From positions 1 through 41,086 of the forward strand of contig NZ_JACJRG010000047.1 in NCBI RefSeq assembly GCF_014697125.1: a stretch of DNA of 41,086 nt, written 5' to 3'. The notes below the pieces were generated by a model. The model was not told the DNA's origin. It saw nothing but the letters and a program-made list of their open reading frames with translations, and made no database searches. Positions 1 to 7,419 of the stretch are shown here, piece after piece. This DNA comes from Anabaena minutissima FACHB-250. Lineage in GTDB: Bacteria > Cyanobacteriota > Cyanobacteriia > Cyanobacteriales > Nostocaceae. Each line of letters begins with the position of its first letter. Position 1 is the stretch's first letter. The translations under genes and the position numbers were made by a program.

Positions 1-335
1 AGACTTACATTGGAAGGTAAATTAAATCTTGAAGTACCTCGTAAGCAATTAACTCCTATCACTCGTTGTCCATTTTGTCGTCCTTCTTCTCCATCAGGAA
101 ATCCCGAAGTAAATCCATTGTTTACACAGTATCTAAAAGCTTCTCTGTGTCCGGCTCCCCAGTTTTCTCCAAGACTTACATTGGAAGGTAAATTAAATCT
201 TGAAGTACCTCGTAAGCAATTAACTCCTATCACTCGTTGTCCATTTTGTCGTCCTTCTTCTCCATCAGGAAATCCCGAAGTGAATCCATTGTTTACGCAG
301 TATCTAAAAGCTTCTCTGTGTCCGGCTCCCCAGTT
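1..335. repeat. 171-bp in-frame tandem repeat
   Basis: Two direct copies (unit starts at 1 and 172) sit inside the secreted-protein gene. The unit is a multiple of three, so copy number can change without breaking the frame. The first 113 bases of copy one also close the window (40974-41086). Confidence 0.9.
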
Positions 336-452
336 GGCTTGAGCAGAATTCTGTGTAAATAATAGTGTAACAAAAGAAAATATCCCTCCAAAAAGAACAA
401 TTGAAGTAGTACAGCGTAATAAGTAATTAATGTGTAAAAATTGAATTTTCAT
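1..452 (-). CDS. Secreted protein with tandem 57-residue repeats (continues across the window junction)
   Basis: Reading leftwards from ATG at 452, the first 39 residues form a signal peptide: a charged start, a hydrophobic core (TSIVLFGGIFSFVTLLF) and an AQA cleavage site. Mature protein starts NWGAGHREAFRYCVNNG. One 57-residue unit is then followed by a near-identical copy. Each unit has two cysteines (RYC, VNC) and is rich in Gly, Asn and Arg. The frame is open at base 1. If base 1 is joined to 40973, it ends seven bases later (NVSLF, stop TGA at 40967-40969), giving 152 residues. The two DNA copies (1-171 and 172-335) differ at only two sites in their overlap, and both differences are synonymous. 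An AGAGG sits about 11 nt before the start. I do not recognise the family. Export and disulfide formation are inferred. The true copy number could be higher if the assembly collapsed repeats. Confidence 0.72.
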   Translation of the reverse strand, partial: MKIQFLHINYLLRCTTSIVLFGGIFSFVTLLFTQNSAQANWGAGHREAFRYCVNNGFTSGFPDGEEGRQNGQRVIGVNCLRGTSRFNLPSNVSLGENWGAGHREAFRYCVNNGFTSGFPDGEEGRQNGQRVIGVNCLRGTSRFNLPSNVS

Positions 453-628
453 AGTTAATATTCCTCTCATAAGTCACAAAAAGGAGAGCATTCATTTTTG
501 AAGAAAATAACAGGCATTGCAAAAGTGATATTATGTCGGGTATGATCTGAATAGTAGTTTTTGAGTTTTCGTTTGGAAAGACAATAACTTTACTATGGTA
601 GCCCTAGCTTTTCATACTATTTTTTTAG

Positions 629-928
629 CTAAAATAGTGAAAATCGACATTGGTAAGTTATTCGCTTAGAACAAGATTTTTGCCCATTACCGTCTATTAT
701 TCTTGTGTGGCTCTCCTGGCTAACGCCTTCCAATTTTCTAGAACTTTGTGCCTGACATGCAGCCTCAACATCAAAGTCTTTAAGATCATCACAAGACCCT
801 TCTATAGTTTTAGGAGGAGACCAACTTCCTCCCAATACACTAGGAGTCCTAGTTCCTCCAGATACAAGCTGTTGTTGCTCTAAAGATAATTCCACAAGCA
901 TATCAGATTGCATGATTTGTCTTGACAT
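629..928 (-). CDS. Bacteriocin-like precursor peptide with double-glycine leader
   Basis: A 99-residue protein starting MSRQIMQSDMLVELSLEQQQ and followed by LVSGG. This matches the leader type of peptides processed after Gly-Gly by C39-peptidase ABC transporters; ELSLEQQQ-VSGG leaders are common in cyanobacterial bacteriocin-like precursors. The predicted core of about 74 residues (from TRTPSVLGG) has four cysteines and is polar, so a modified or disulfide-bearing peptide is possible. AAGGAGG lies 9 nt before the ATG. It reads in the same direction as the secreted repeat protein downstream, with a gap of about 175 bp. No transporter, peptidase or modification enzyme is encoded in the window, so processing would depend on other replicons. 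Confidence 0.7.
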   Translation of the reverse strand: MSRQIMQSDMLVELSLEQQQLVSGGTRTPSVLGGSWSPPKTIEGSCDDLKDFDVEAACQAQSSRKLEGVSQESHTRIIDGNGQKSCSKRITYQCRFSLF

Positions 929-1240
929 AATGAATTACCTCCTTACTTAATAGATTGTTTTTACATTTTTAAACAATATTATTTATAATAAGTAACTGAT
1001 AAAAATATTCTCAATTAAAAAAACAATTGTTTCATTTTTTTTATAAATTGCTCTATGAAGCTCTAAAAGATGATTGCGTTTATTACAACTACATCCATAA
1101 AGTCTAAGTCTAAATTGCTTCTTTTTTAAGAATTTAGCGACTTTTTTAAATTTAATGAGTTAAAGCTTCAGTGTATTCAATATGAATCTATGAATGCTTC
1201 TTTTTAAATTACTCATAGTTTATTTTTGTTTAATCACTCT
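929..1240. other. AT-rich intergenic stretch
   Basis: No supportable gene seen. It contains the ribosome binding site of the double-glycine peptide at 938-944 and presumably its promoter. Confidence 0.5.
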
Positions 1241-2010
1241 CAGAGAATAAAAATAAGAGTCAATTTTCCAACTGTAGACAGAGGGCATTGTTACACAAAT
1301 AATACAAAGAACAGTAAATTTCATTTATTGGAGTTTGGCTTTCAGCGTCATGAGTCGTATCAGGAATTAAGAGCCAATTACTTTGAGCAACAGTGTTTAT
1401 GACGGGACTTAAATGTGACTTTAAGAAGATTTTGGACAAAGTTTGGAAGGAGAAGTTGGACAAGTTGCAAGCTGAAATACTTATAACTTCGTTAAGGCAT
1501 TAATCAAGCGAAATAACAGAAATGGAAGAAGAAAATGGACACATATCCGCTTTAATACTAGTCTTGGGCGACTTTTCCCTTGAACCGGATTCCTCACAAG
1601 CGTTGTTCCCTCGTTGCGTAGCTTGCCGCCGTAGGCATCGCTATTACCAAAACCGTTATCTTGCCCAAACTTCCCCTTGCCTCCGATTGAGTGGCACTCT
1701 CGCACGGTCAGGCTTTCATGGTCTGCACTCCATCAGATTCATTACTTACTACTGATGTGACCGGGGTCTGTGACCCTTTTATGTGGGGACTGAGGGGAAG
1801 GAACCCTCTTATGGAGACGGCTCCTCAGTAAAATAGGCTACTCCCGGATTTCTCACAACTTTCACGTCGCGCATCTCGGCTCAATACCATAATGATAACC
1901 CCGTTGACCAGTGAGGAGTCCTGACTAAAATCGCCATTATCAACAGCAAAATAAATGGCCTCTGGAAGAATCCTTGAGGGCATTTTTATTGATATGCTGT
2001 AGTCCAATTT
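1241..2010. other. Unexplained block without an intact gene, possible mobile-element remnant
   Basis: The part from about 1550 to 1870 is visibly richer in G+C than its surroundings. Several short minus-strand frames read protein-like but are broken. One ends VTSVVSNESDGVQTMKA with a stop near 1713; another ends RDVKVVRNPGVAYFTEEPSP near 1824. Bases 1616-1641 resemble a short palindromic repeat dispersed in Nostoc-type genomes. I cannot assign the block to a known insertion sequence, intron or RNA. Decayed transposon DNA or a structured RNA are both possible. Confidence 0.3.
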
Positions 2011-2012
2011 TG

Positions 2013-2198
2013 TTAATGGCTCAACTCTGCTTGCAGTTCAGTGACAGCCGCGAGCGCATCGGTAACGGTAAAGTCTGGACTGTACTCAATGGTTTTGAGT
2101 TGTGGATGCTGTTTGATTTGTTGGAGTAGGGCGATCGCTTGTTCAGTTAGTTGGTGCAAGTTTTCTACAGTAGCTACACAATTAATTTTTTGTTTCAT
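2013..2198 (-). CDS. Small hypothetical protein, last gene of the membrane operon
   Basis: A 61-residue, mostly helical protein (MKQKINCVATVENLHQLTEQ at the start), starting 69 bp after the ATPase gene ends and reading the same way. Leucine- and glutamine-rich helices suggest a small coiled or helical-bundle protein. No family recognised. It ends just before the unexplained block at 1.24-2.01 kb. Confidence 0.5.
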   Translation of the reverse strand: MKQKINCVATVENLHQLTEQAIALLQQIKQHPQLKTIEYSPDFTVTDALAAVTELQAELSH

Positions 2199-2267
2199 CT
2201 TTGTTACCTTGCTGATATTTATTTTGAATTTCTTTTAATTTCTTAATGTCGGGATTTTGGCGATGTG

Positions 2268-3695
2268 TTAAGAATCAAAATCAATAGGCTTACCATTGAA
2301 ATGTTTATGAACGGTAAAAGCTTCAAGCCAAGCTGGTAATGTATGTTCTACGTCTTCTAATTTGTTACCTTGGGCATCGACTAAGCCATGTTTTACAACC
2401 ACCCTGGATAATGGCTTTTCACCATCGGCAGTAAATTTCTCAATCAAAATACTGCCAGCTTTTCTCATTGCGGCTGTACCTTCCCCAAATGCTGCGTTAG
2501 TGCCTAAATGAGTCACACCAATGAACCGTTCTTTAGCTTTGCGTGTATCGCTGAATGTAGACTTAATAAATTTGGTTACTGTCTCCTCATCAATATCCCT
2601 AAGATGGGTAAATTCATCCAATAAGAATTGTTCTGCCTGTTTGTCGTCAAGGTCTAGCCTAATACGTTCTAATCGGCGTTCGTAGGTATCTTGTAAAACC
2701 TCGATAATGGCTGAATCATTATCAGCTTTGCATTGACTTTCTAGCAATGCCCAAACTTTGTTATTAGCACCACTCAAATGTCTATCTGCAATTCTGAATA
2801 CCGGAATACCTAAACAGTATTTACGAATTAATCCGATGGCTACAGAAGTGTTAGTTTTCCCTGTCCCCTGTTCGCCAATTATCCACAGTGGTTTTGCGGC
2901 TTTAATTACCGTCCATAGCCAGCCATACTCATGGTTTTTTAGGGCATCTATAAGAGCAGTTTTAAGCTGTTCATCTGGGGAAGTTTGTCTAACTGTAGAA
3001 TCTTGCTTAGTGCCTGATAACTTATGAAGTTTCTTGTTAGTCTCGGCAACGTGTAACTTATTATCAGCGATGATTTTTTCCATCTCTGATATTTGTAACT
3101 CATGATTTTTTAGGGATAACTCACCGTGTAACTGTCCGTTGATATGGTCTAGTTGTTGCTCGGATGGTGACTTCATCGCTTCGATGGTTTCAGCAGTTTG
3201 ACGGGCGAGTGCCTGCTTGGTTATCTCTGTTTGGTTTTGTTTTGAAAACCCAAATAAATCAAGATGTGTCTGTTCTATTAGGTCATTTTCAAGTGCTTTG
3301 ATTTTCAACAGTTTGAATTGTCCGTGTATTGCCCTCTCTTGATAATCAGTGAGTGTTTTAGATGCACCATAGGCTAGTAGCAAGAATAAACTGCCGGATA
3401 ATCCAAAGTAGACGGCCTTATCATCTTCTGGAGGCAGAATTTTCAAAACCCGGATATTGTTGTCAAACAATTGGTTTCGTCGTTCCCGGTCAATTAACCA
3501 ACTAATACCGCGTTTGATTGATGAACCTCTACACTCGGTAGAAGCATTACAGAATAATGTTTCGGTGTGTTTGATGTTGTCGTTGAACATTGGAACACTA
3601 GCAACAAAACCACAAGTTAAAAGCACACCTACCAGAATTGTTGATGACTTACGCTGTCTACTTAATTTGTGGTTAAAGTCTTGTATTTCCTTCAT
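2268..3695 (-). CDS. Membrane-anchored P-loop ATPase, unknown function
   Basis: 475 residues. Two predicted membrane segments (about 18-37 and 95-112) are followed by a helical, probably coiled-coil stretch (about 150-225). A C-terminal ATPase domain carries Walker A GEQGTGKT (274-281), Walker B FLLDE (357-361) and a following FIGVTHLGTN segment in the usual sensor position. The layout of an N-terminal membrane anchor plus C-terminal NTPase recalls coupling or packaging ATPases of the FtsK/HerA/TraD type, but the match is only general. The start codon overlaps the end of the preceding small membrane gene by four bases (ATGA), so translation is probably coupled. As the only enzyme in its operon, it is likely the motor of whatever complex the operon builds. 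Confidence 0.7.
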   Translation of the reverse strand: MKEIQDFNHKLSRQRKSSTILVGVLLTCGFVASVPMFNDNIKHTETLFCNASTECRGSSIKRGISWLIDRERRNQLFDNNIRVLKILPPEDDKAVYFGLSGSLFLLLAYGASKTLTDYQERAIHGQFKLLKIKALENDLIEQTHLDLFGFSKQNQTEITKQALARQTAETIEAMKSPSEQQLDHINGQLHGELSLKNHELQISEMEKIIADNKLHVAETNKKLHKLSGTKQDSTVRQTSPDEQLKTALIDALKNHEYGWLWTVIKAAKPLWIIGEQGTGKTNTSVAIGLIRKYCLGIPVFRIADRHLSGANNKVWALLESQCKADNDSAIIEVLQDTYERRLERIRLDLDDKQAEQFLLDEFTHLRDIDEETVTKFIKSTFSDTRKAKERFIGVTHLGTNAAFGEGTAAMRKAGSILIEKFTADGEKPLSRVVVKHGLVDAQGNKLEDVEHTLPAWLEAFTVHKHFNGKPIDFDS

Positions 3696-3871
3696 CTGAA
3701 TACCTGCCTAATGAGTTGATAGACAGCGTTTGAGCTTTGTAACCAATTCAGTAGACTATTGATGTTTAAAACAATGTCCATAAACCCAGTTATCAAGTAG
3801 TTTATGAATATGGCCGTCACCAATCCACTAATGAAAATTTGCAAAAAGTTCCAATCACCTCTGAATTTCAT
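3692..3871 (-). CDS. Small membrane protein
   Basis: 59 residues starting MKFRGDWNFLQIFISGLVTA, with one long hydrophobic segment and a second, weaker one. I chose ATG at 3871 over an upstream TTG at 3898 because GGGAG stands nine bases before it. It overlaps the previous gene's end (3855) by 17 bp and the ATPase start by 4 bp. No family recognised. The position suggests a partner of the ATPase. Confidence 0.6.
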   Translation of the reverse strand: MKFRGDWNFLQIFISGLVTAIFINYLITGFMDIVLNINSLLNWLQSSNAVYQLIRQVFR

Positions 3872-4430
3872 CTTTAGAAACTCCCATCTTTCTAACAACT
3901 CCTATAAACGCTATTCCTAAGAGGGCAACTAAAAAACTCATACCCAAGTTGGGGAGTTGAAAGCTTAGACCCTCACTGCTCCTAATTTCTTGATAGGTTT
4001 GGGCGATCGCCTCATGAGTCTGCATCACTTCAGCCGTAATTTTGGAAGTGCCATTGAGGGATACAGTCACACCAATAGCCAGCTTGACTATTCCTACCAA
4101 TGGTTTTTCACCTAAACTAAACTCCCATCTCTCAGAACTAAGAGAAAAATTAAAGCCGTCTCCTACATCAATTAACCCAGGGAGTAAAGCTAGACACGCA
4201 CTGAAGACTTGAATAATTGAAAGTGTTACCTGTAGGTCAAATAGCAACCAAGAGAGCGAACAACTACTAAATTGACACGCGATAAATAACAAACCACTAT
4301 CTATACGCTTTCTAGCTTGAATGTCTTGATAAAGTTTATTTTCGATGTGTGTTAAATAGCGTTGCGTATCTTGGTTAATCTGCGTTTCTTCACCATCAAG
4401 AATGCTGTCTAGTTCATCCTGGGATAACAT
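3855..4430 (-). CDS. Membrane protein of the ATPase operon
   Basis: 191 residues. An acidic N-terminus (MLSQDELDSILDGEE) is followed by hydrophobic stretches near 45-85 and 115-130, and a C-terminal membrane helix (about 165-183) just before a charged tail. No family recognised. It is the first gene after a small gap that contains a stem-loop (4452-4478), and it is coupled to the next small membrane gene. Confidence 0.6.
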   Translation of the reverse strand: MLSQDELDSILDGEETQINQDTQRYLTHIENKLYQDIQARKRIDSGLLFIACQFSSCSLSWLLFDLQVTLSIIQVFSACLALLPGLIDVGDGFNFSLSSERWEFSLGEKPLVGIVKLAIGVTVSLNGTSKITAEVMQTHEAIAQTYQEIRSSEGLSFQLPNLGMSFLVALLGIAFIGVVRKMGVSKDEIQR

Positions 4431-4451
4431 AGTTGTAGAGATTTTTAGGTG

Positions 4452-4478
4452 ATGCCCTATTGATAACTAATAGGGCAT
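4452..4478. terminator. 10-bp stem-loop between operon genes
   Basis: ATGCCCTATT pairs perfectly with AATAGGGCAT around a 7-nt loop. The T-rich run follows on the plus strand. For minus-strand transcription it would act as an attenuator or RNA-processing site rather than a classic terminator. Confidence 0.5.
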
Positions 4479-4503
4479 TTATTTTTACTGAGCAGTTGCA
4501 GAG

Positions 4504-5178
4504 TTAGAATCCCAAAGCTGATTTAAATTCGAGTAATTTAGCCTTAATTCCGGTGGAGTAGTTTTTCTCAGGAATCAGATCATATCTGGCATTCTCCCCC
4601 TTACTCAAAGCTTCGTTTAGCTGTCTATTTTGCAATTGTTCGTCAGCAGCAATCTGCTTTAATTCGGGTCGGTTAGATTGCTCAAGTAATGCTGTCTGGT
4701 TGTCTACTGCCACCAAATGAGCATCGATATAACCACGAATTTGAGTGTAATTCATTTGGTAGTTGTGACGGGTATTCTCAGCATTTCTAGAATTGACAAA
4801 CTCTGCTGCTAATTCTTGTCGCTGATGTGCATATTTGGTGTTACCCAGCATTACTTGAGATGCAGATTTATCAATGGCGATCGCACTCTTACCAGCTTGG
4901 AGAAGAATATCAGCAGTTGCTTTGTTGTATGCCTCACTCCCATTGATAATCTCTAGATAGGCTTGTGCTAGTTTGGGAGCTAGTTCAGAACTTAGGCGGC
5001 CTTGCCTTGCTAGTTCACCAATCTTTTGAGCCGATGCTATATCCCCTTGCATAGCACGGTCAAAGTCTGCAAGTGTTACACCGAATTTTGAGCCTAATAC
5101 TTGCCCCAACCGTTTCCCCTTTGGGACAACATGGTTTTTTAGCTTAGGCGTTGTCTGTAACTTAGTTGGTTTATTCAT
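4504..5178 (-). CDS. Hypothetical soluble helical protein
   Basis: 224 residues with a basic N-terminus (MNKPTKLQTTPKLKNHVVPK), then a mostly helical, alanine- and glutamine-rich body with no membrane segment. Motifs such as DIASAQKIGELARQG and ELAPKLAQAYLEI suggest packed helices, possibly a structural or scaffold protein. No family recognised. Its start overlaps the preceding 66-residue membrane gene by four bases. Confidence 0.6.
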   Translation of the reverse strand: MNKPTKLQTTPKLKNHVVPKGKRLGQVLGSKFGVTLADFDRAMQGDIASAQKIGELARQGRLSSELAPKLAQAYLEIINGSEAYNKATADILLQAGKSAIAIDKSASQVMLGNTKYAHQRQELAAEFVNSRNAENTRHNYQMNYTQIRGYIDAHLVAVDNQTALLEQSNRPELKQIAADEQLQNRQLNEALSKGENARYDLIPEKNYSTGIKAKLLEFKSALGF

Positions 5179-5375
5179 TGTGGTATGTCCAAATAAGAGT
5201 TTGGATCTGAAAAGTATCTATGAGTTGGTTTGTTTACTCCGGTATAAAATCGAATTGAATCAAATAGAATTAAGGCACAAACCAGAGTAACTAGAATCAT
5301 TACTAATGAGGCGACAGTAACAGGATTAAAACTGATTCTAAAGGTGTTATCCTGCCTAAATAGCTGGTACTGCAA
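5175..5375 (-). CDS. Single-pass small membrane protein
   Basis: 66 residues with one clear transmembrane helix (PVTVASLVMILVTLVCALIL, about 18-37) between a basic N-terminal part and a polar C-terminal tail. It overlaps the upstream gene by 20 bp and the downstream gene by 4 bp. Size and topology resemble small subunits of envelope complexes, but no family is recognised. Confidence 0.65.
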   Translation of the reverse strand: MQYQLFRQDNTFRISFNPVTVASLVMILVTLVCALILFDSIRFYTGVNKPTHRYFSDPNSYLDIPQ

Positions 5376-6126
5376 AGCATTTGAGGGCAGTTTTGACCTG
5401 ACTTTTAAAGTCTGAATTAGCTTGATTAATCTCTTGGGCTATCTGCTTTAATCCATCGTTGAGATGTTGGGATGTTTCGGCACTCGTGACAGCTACAACG
5501 TGCCGGACTTCATCAACCATATTGTCTATTTTTTGCTGGTTTACCTGTGCTTTGTAAGCGACGAAAGCAGTAATGGCTTGCTTAATTTCTGCTATGCCTT
5601 CATCAAGTGAATCACCAGAACACTTGAGATTATCAGCAATACTTTCTACTTCACCAAGTTGTAAATCGATGCCCATATTTTGAGCAGTGCTAGATACTAA
5701 TTCAGCTTTGTCTTGAACTGCTAGGGATGCTTGTTCTGCTTTGTACTGGGATGTTTCGATAGGTGCTAATTCTTCAGTATCTTGGTTGTCTTGAGCGTCT
5801 ATACGTATATCTAGACGCTTGTCTATATCAGTGGGTAATGTTTCCGTTTCTTCCGTGATGGTTGGTTGAATGTTTCCAGTTTCAGCACCTACACAGATGG
5901 ATGTTTCCTCTGCTTCCGTGGTGGTTGGGTTTAATTCTTCAGTAATTACTGCTAGCTTGGTTGCGTTATTCATAAAGTGTTCAAACACAGAATTTACTTC
6001 TTCATCTGTTGGGTTTTCAGGGTCTAGAACAATCTGGTTGTAAACAACTTTAATTTCACCCAAAATGACTTTTAACCCCTGCCTGGATAAGCGGGATTGA
6101 ATGCGTTTTGCAACTGTTGTCACCAT
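5356..6126 (-). CDS. Hypothetical acidic protein with coiled-coil C-terminus
   Basis: 256 residues. The basic N-terminal 30 residues are followed by a Thr/Glu-rich, probably disordered middle (about 60-130). A C-terminal helical region (about 150-250) with heptad-like spacing resembles the signalling-helix stretch of chemoreceptors only in composition. No membrane segment. It begins three bases after the stop of the upstream gene (6130), so the two are likely translated together. Confidence 0.55.
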   Translation of the reverse strand: MVTTVAKRIQSRLSRQGLKVILGEIKVVYNQIVLDPENPTDEEVNSVFEHFMNNATKLAVITEELNPTTTEAEETSICVGAETGNIQPTITEETETLPTDIDKRLDIRIDAQDNQDTEELAPIETSQYKAEQASLAVQDKAELVSSTAQNMGIDLQLGEVESIADNLKCSGDSLDEGIAEIKQAITAFVAYKAQVNQQKIDNMVDEVRHVVAVTSAETSQHLNDGLKQIAQEINQANSDFKSQVKTALKCFAVPAI

Positions 6127-6129
6127 CTC

Positions 6130-6567
6130 TCACGCTCCTATTTTTGCAAGTTGGGATGATTGATTTTTGTGCTTATAAATGAGAGCTACTGCCACAACTG
6201 GAAGTATAGTCTTCTTGTCATAGAAACCTTTGCTTCTAAATCCACCACATGATTTAAACCATCTGCTAACTGTGCTTTGATTTGGGTTTACTTCGAGTTT
6301 TTTTAGCAGATTTAGAAACTGTTCCCCTGTTATTCCTTCCCCAATAGCAGGTAACATCTGTTTACCCAATCTAGTTAATTCGTCTTTGATTTCGTGATAT
6401 TTGGAGAAGTAGCGGGGGGATACTTTTCTGAGGTTAATTAGTACCTGAAAACCATCTTTATCTAACGGCAATTGGCAATCAGCCATAAGCTTTTTAGTTT
6501 TGCTCCAATGGCTGTCACTACAGCGTTTTCCTAGCAATGTTTCATAGATTGCCCTTGTCTGTTCCAT
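6130..6567 (-). CDS. Putative DNA-binding protein, first gene of the membrane operon
   Basis: 145 residues, basic, with a possible helix-turn-helix near NPNQSTVSRWFKSCGG (about 93-108) and an N-terminal helical part. No named family recognised. As the promoter-proximal gene it could regulate the operon or bind the plasmid DNA on which the operon acts. The promoter should lie in the interval shared with the divergent RHH gene at 6852. Confidence 0.5.
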   Translation of the reverse strand: MEQTRAIYETLLGKRCSDSHWSKTKKLMADCQLPLDKDGFQVLINLRKVSPRYFSKYHEIKDELTRLGKQMLPAIGEGITGEQFLNLLKKLEVNPNQSTVSRWFKSCGGFRSKGFYDKKTILPVVAVALIYKHKNQSSQLAKIGA

Positions 6568-6798
6568 AGTTTTATGCAGTATCGAGTTTTTGCATATATG
6601 CCGTGAGAAATTTCCACATCCCGCTTATCAAGTAGTTTCATCCTGCATATTTGGGGTGCAATTAGTTTCACTGTAAATAGATAAGCGTTATCGAGTTGCC
6701 TTGAAAGTATGCTTAATTCCTTCACTGTCCAGCTATAGCAAAGCTTTTGGGGATTCAGTGCGATCGCATCAACTCGGCACAGTGCTACTATAGCATAA

Positions 6799-6877
6799 AG
6801 TGTTATTAGTGCAAGTAGTGTTATTTATGCCAGTGACCTCTGAGCAATCTAGTGTCAAAATTGGTAGAAATAACACT
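6799..6877. promoter_or_regulatory. Operator-like repeats of AGTGTTATT in a divergent promoter region
   Basis: AGTGTTATT occurs directly at 6799-6807 and 6817-6825 (18 bp apart), and inverted (AATAACACT) at 6869-6877, just inside the start of the RHH gene. RHH repressors commonly bind such short repeats over their own promoter, so autoregulation is the simplest reading. The same sites could also govern the leftward membrane operon. Confidence 0.5.
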
Positions 6878-7046
6878 ACTAACACAAATGCCGATAATGC
6901 CAGAGGATGATAAAGTTATATCGCTACGTATTTTTATGCCCGAATCACTCAGAAATCACTTTAAATCTGTGTGTGCGAAAAAAGGCAGGACTATGAGCGA
7001 GGTTGTAACCGAGTTTGTAGAGTCCTACATCAAACAAAATGAATAA
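6852..7046 (+). CDS. Ribbon-helix-helix (CopG/Arc-like) regulator
   Basis: 64 residues from GTG, or about 52 from the ATG at 6888 (MPIMPEDDKVISLRIFMPES). The pattern of a short strand (VISLRIFMPESL) followed by two helices (RNHFKSVCAKKG, MSEVVTEFVESYI) is the RHH fold. Paralogous in style to the proteins at 7975 and 15857. Repeats around its start suggest autorepression. The inner ATG start would leave the inverted operator repeat untranslated and may be the real one. Confidence 0.7.
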   Translation: MSKLVEITLLTQMPIMPEDDKVISLRIFMPESLRNHFKSVCAKKGRTMSEVVTEFVESYIKQNE

Positions 7047-7070
7047 TCAAAACAGCAATCGCCTATCTCC

Positions 7071-7085
7071 TGTCATTTTGTGACA
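7071..7085. repeat. TGTCA-N5-TGACA palindrome, copy 1
   Basis: TGTCATTTTGTGACA, followed after a short gap by a HIP1 octamer. A near-identical arrangement recurs at 7464-7478. Confidence 0.6.
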
Positions 7086-7128
7086 CAAGCAGGCGATCGC
7101 GAGTCACAAATCTATAGAGGATATATCT

Positions 7129-7419
7129 ATGGTTCAAGGAAAGCTAGAATTAACCATCAAAATCAATGAACTGCCAGAAGCACAAACAGTTCAAAACGGT
7201 TGGCAGTATTTTGAGGTTGATTGTGATGGAAGCATTGTTAGCGTTACTGTCAAGCCCAAAGTATGGAAGAAATTGACCGACGCACAAGCTAATTATCCCT
7301 AGTGGGTAGCTGCAATCGCTGGAAAGATGGGAGAGGCAACAGATAACGGCTTTGTGCTAAATGAACCAAACATACAAGTTTTTGAACGCAAACCCAAAGC
7401 TGTTGCTGAGAGTGCGTAG
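7129..7419 (+). pseudogene. Small plasmid protein interrupted by an in-frame amber codon
   Basis: The frame from ATG 7129 reads MVQGKLELTIKINELPEAQT and onwards for 57 codons. It meets TAG at 7300-7302, then continues as WVAAIAGKMGEATDNGFVLN to a second TAG at 7417-7419. Both halves read like one compact protein of about 96 residues; position 58 is probably a former CAG (Gln). From memory it resembles small cyanobacterial plasmid proteins labelled FinO-like or fertility-inhibition, but this is unconfirmed. Either a recent nonsense mutation or a truncated 57-residue product. TATAGAGGATA upstream offers a weak ribosome site. Flanked by the two TGTCA-N5-TGACA palindromes. Confidence 0.6.

Noticed and set aside
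10..342. Plus-strand frame of 110 codons over the tandem repeat
   Set aside because: The opposite strand has a signal peptide, a start with a ribosome site and a natural stop across the junction, and repeat differences are synonymous only in that frame.
2013..6567. Filamentous-phage (inovirus) assembly module
   Set aside because: Small membrane proteins and an ATPase suggest it, but the ATPase has its membrane segments at the N-terminus, unlike Zot/pI, and no coat-protein signal sequence or phage Rep is seen.
6531..6725. Minus-strand frame upstream of the membrane operon
   Set aside because: It starts with GTG without a ribosome site, overlaps the next gene, and has no recognisable fold. 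It is more likely leader DNA.
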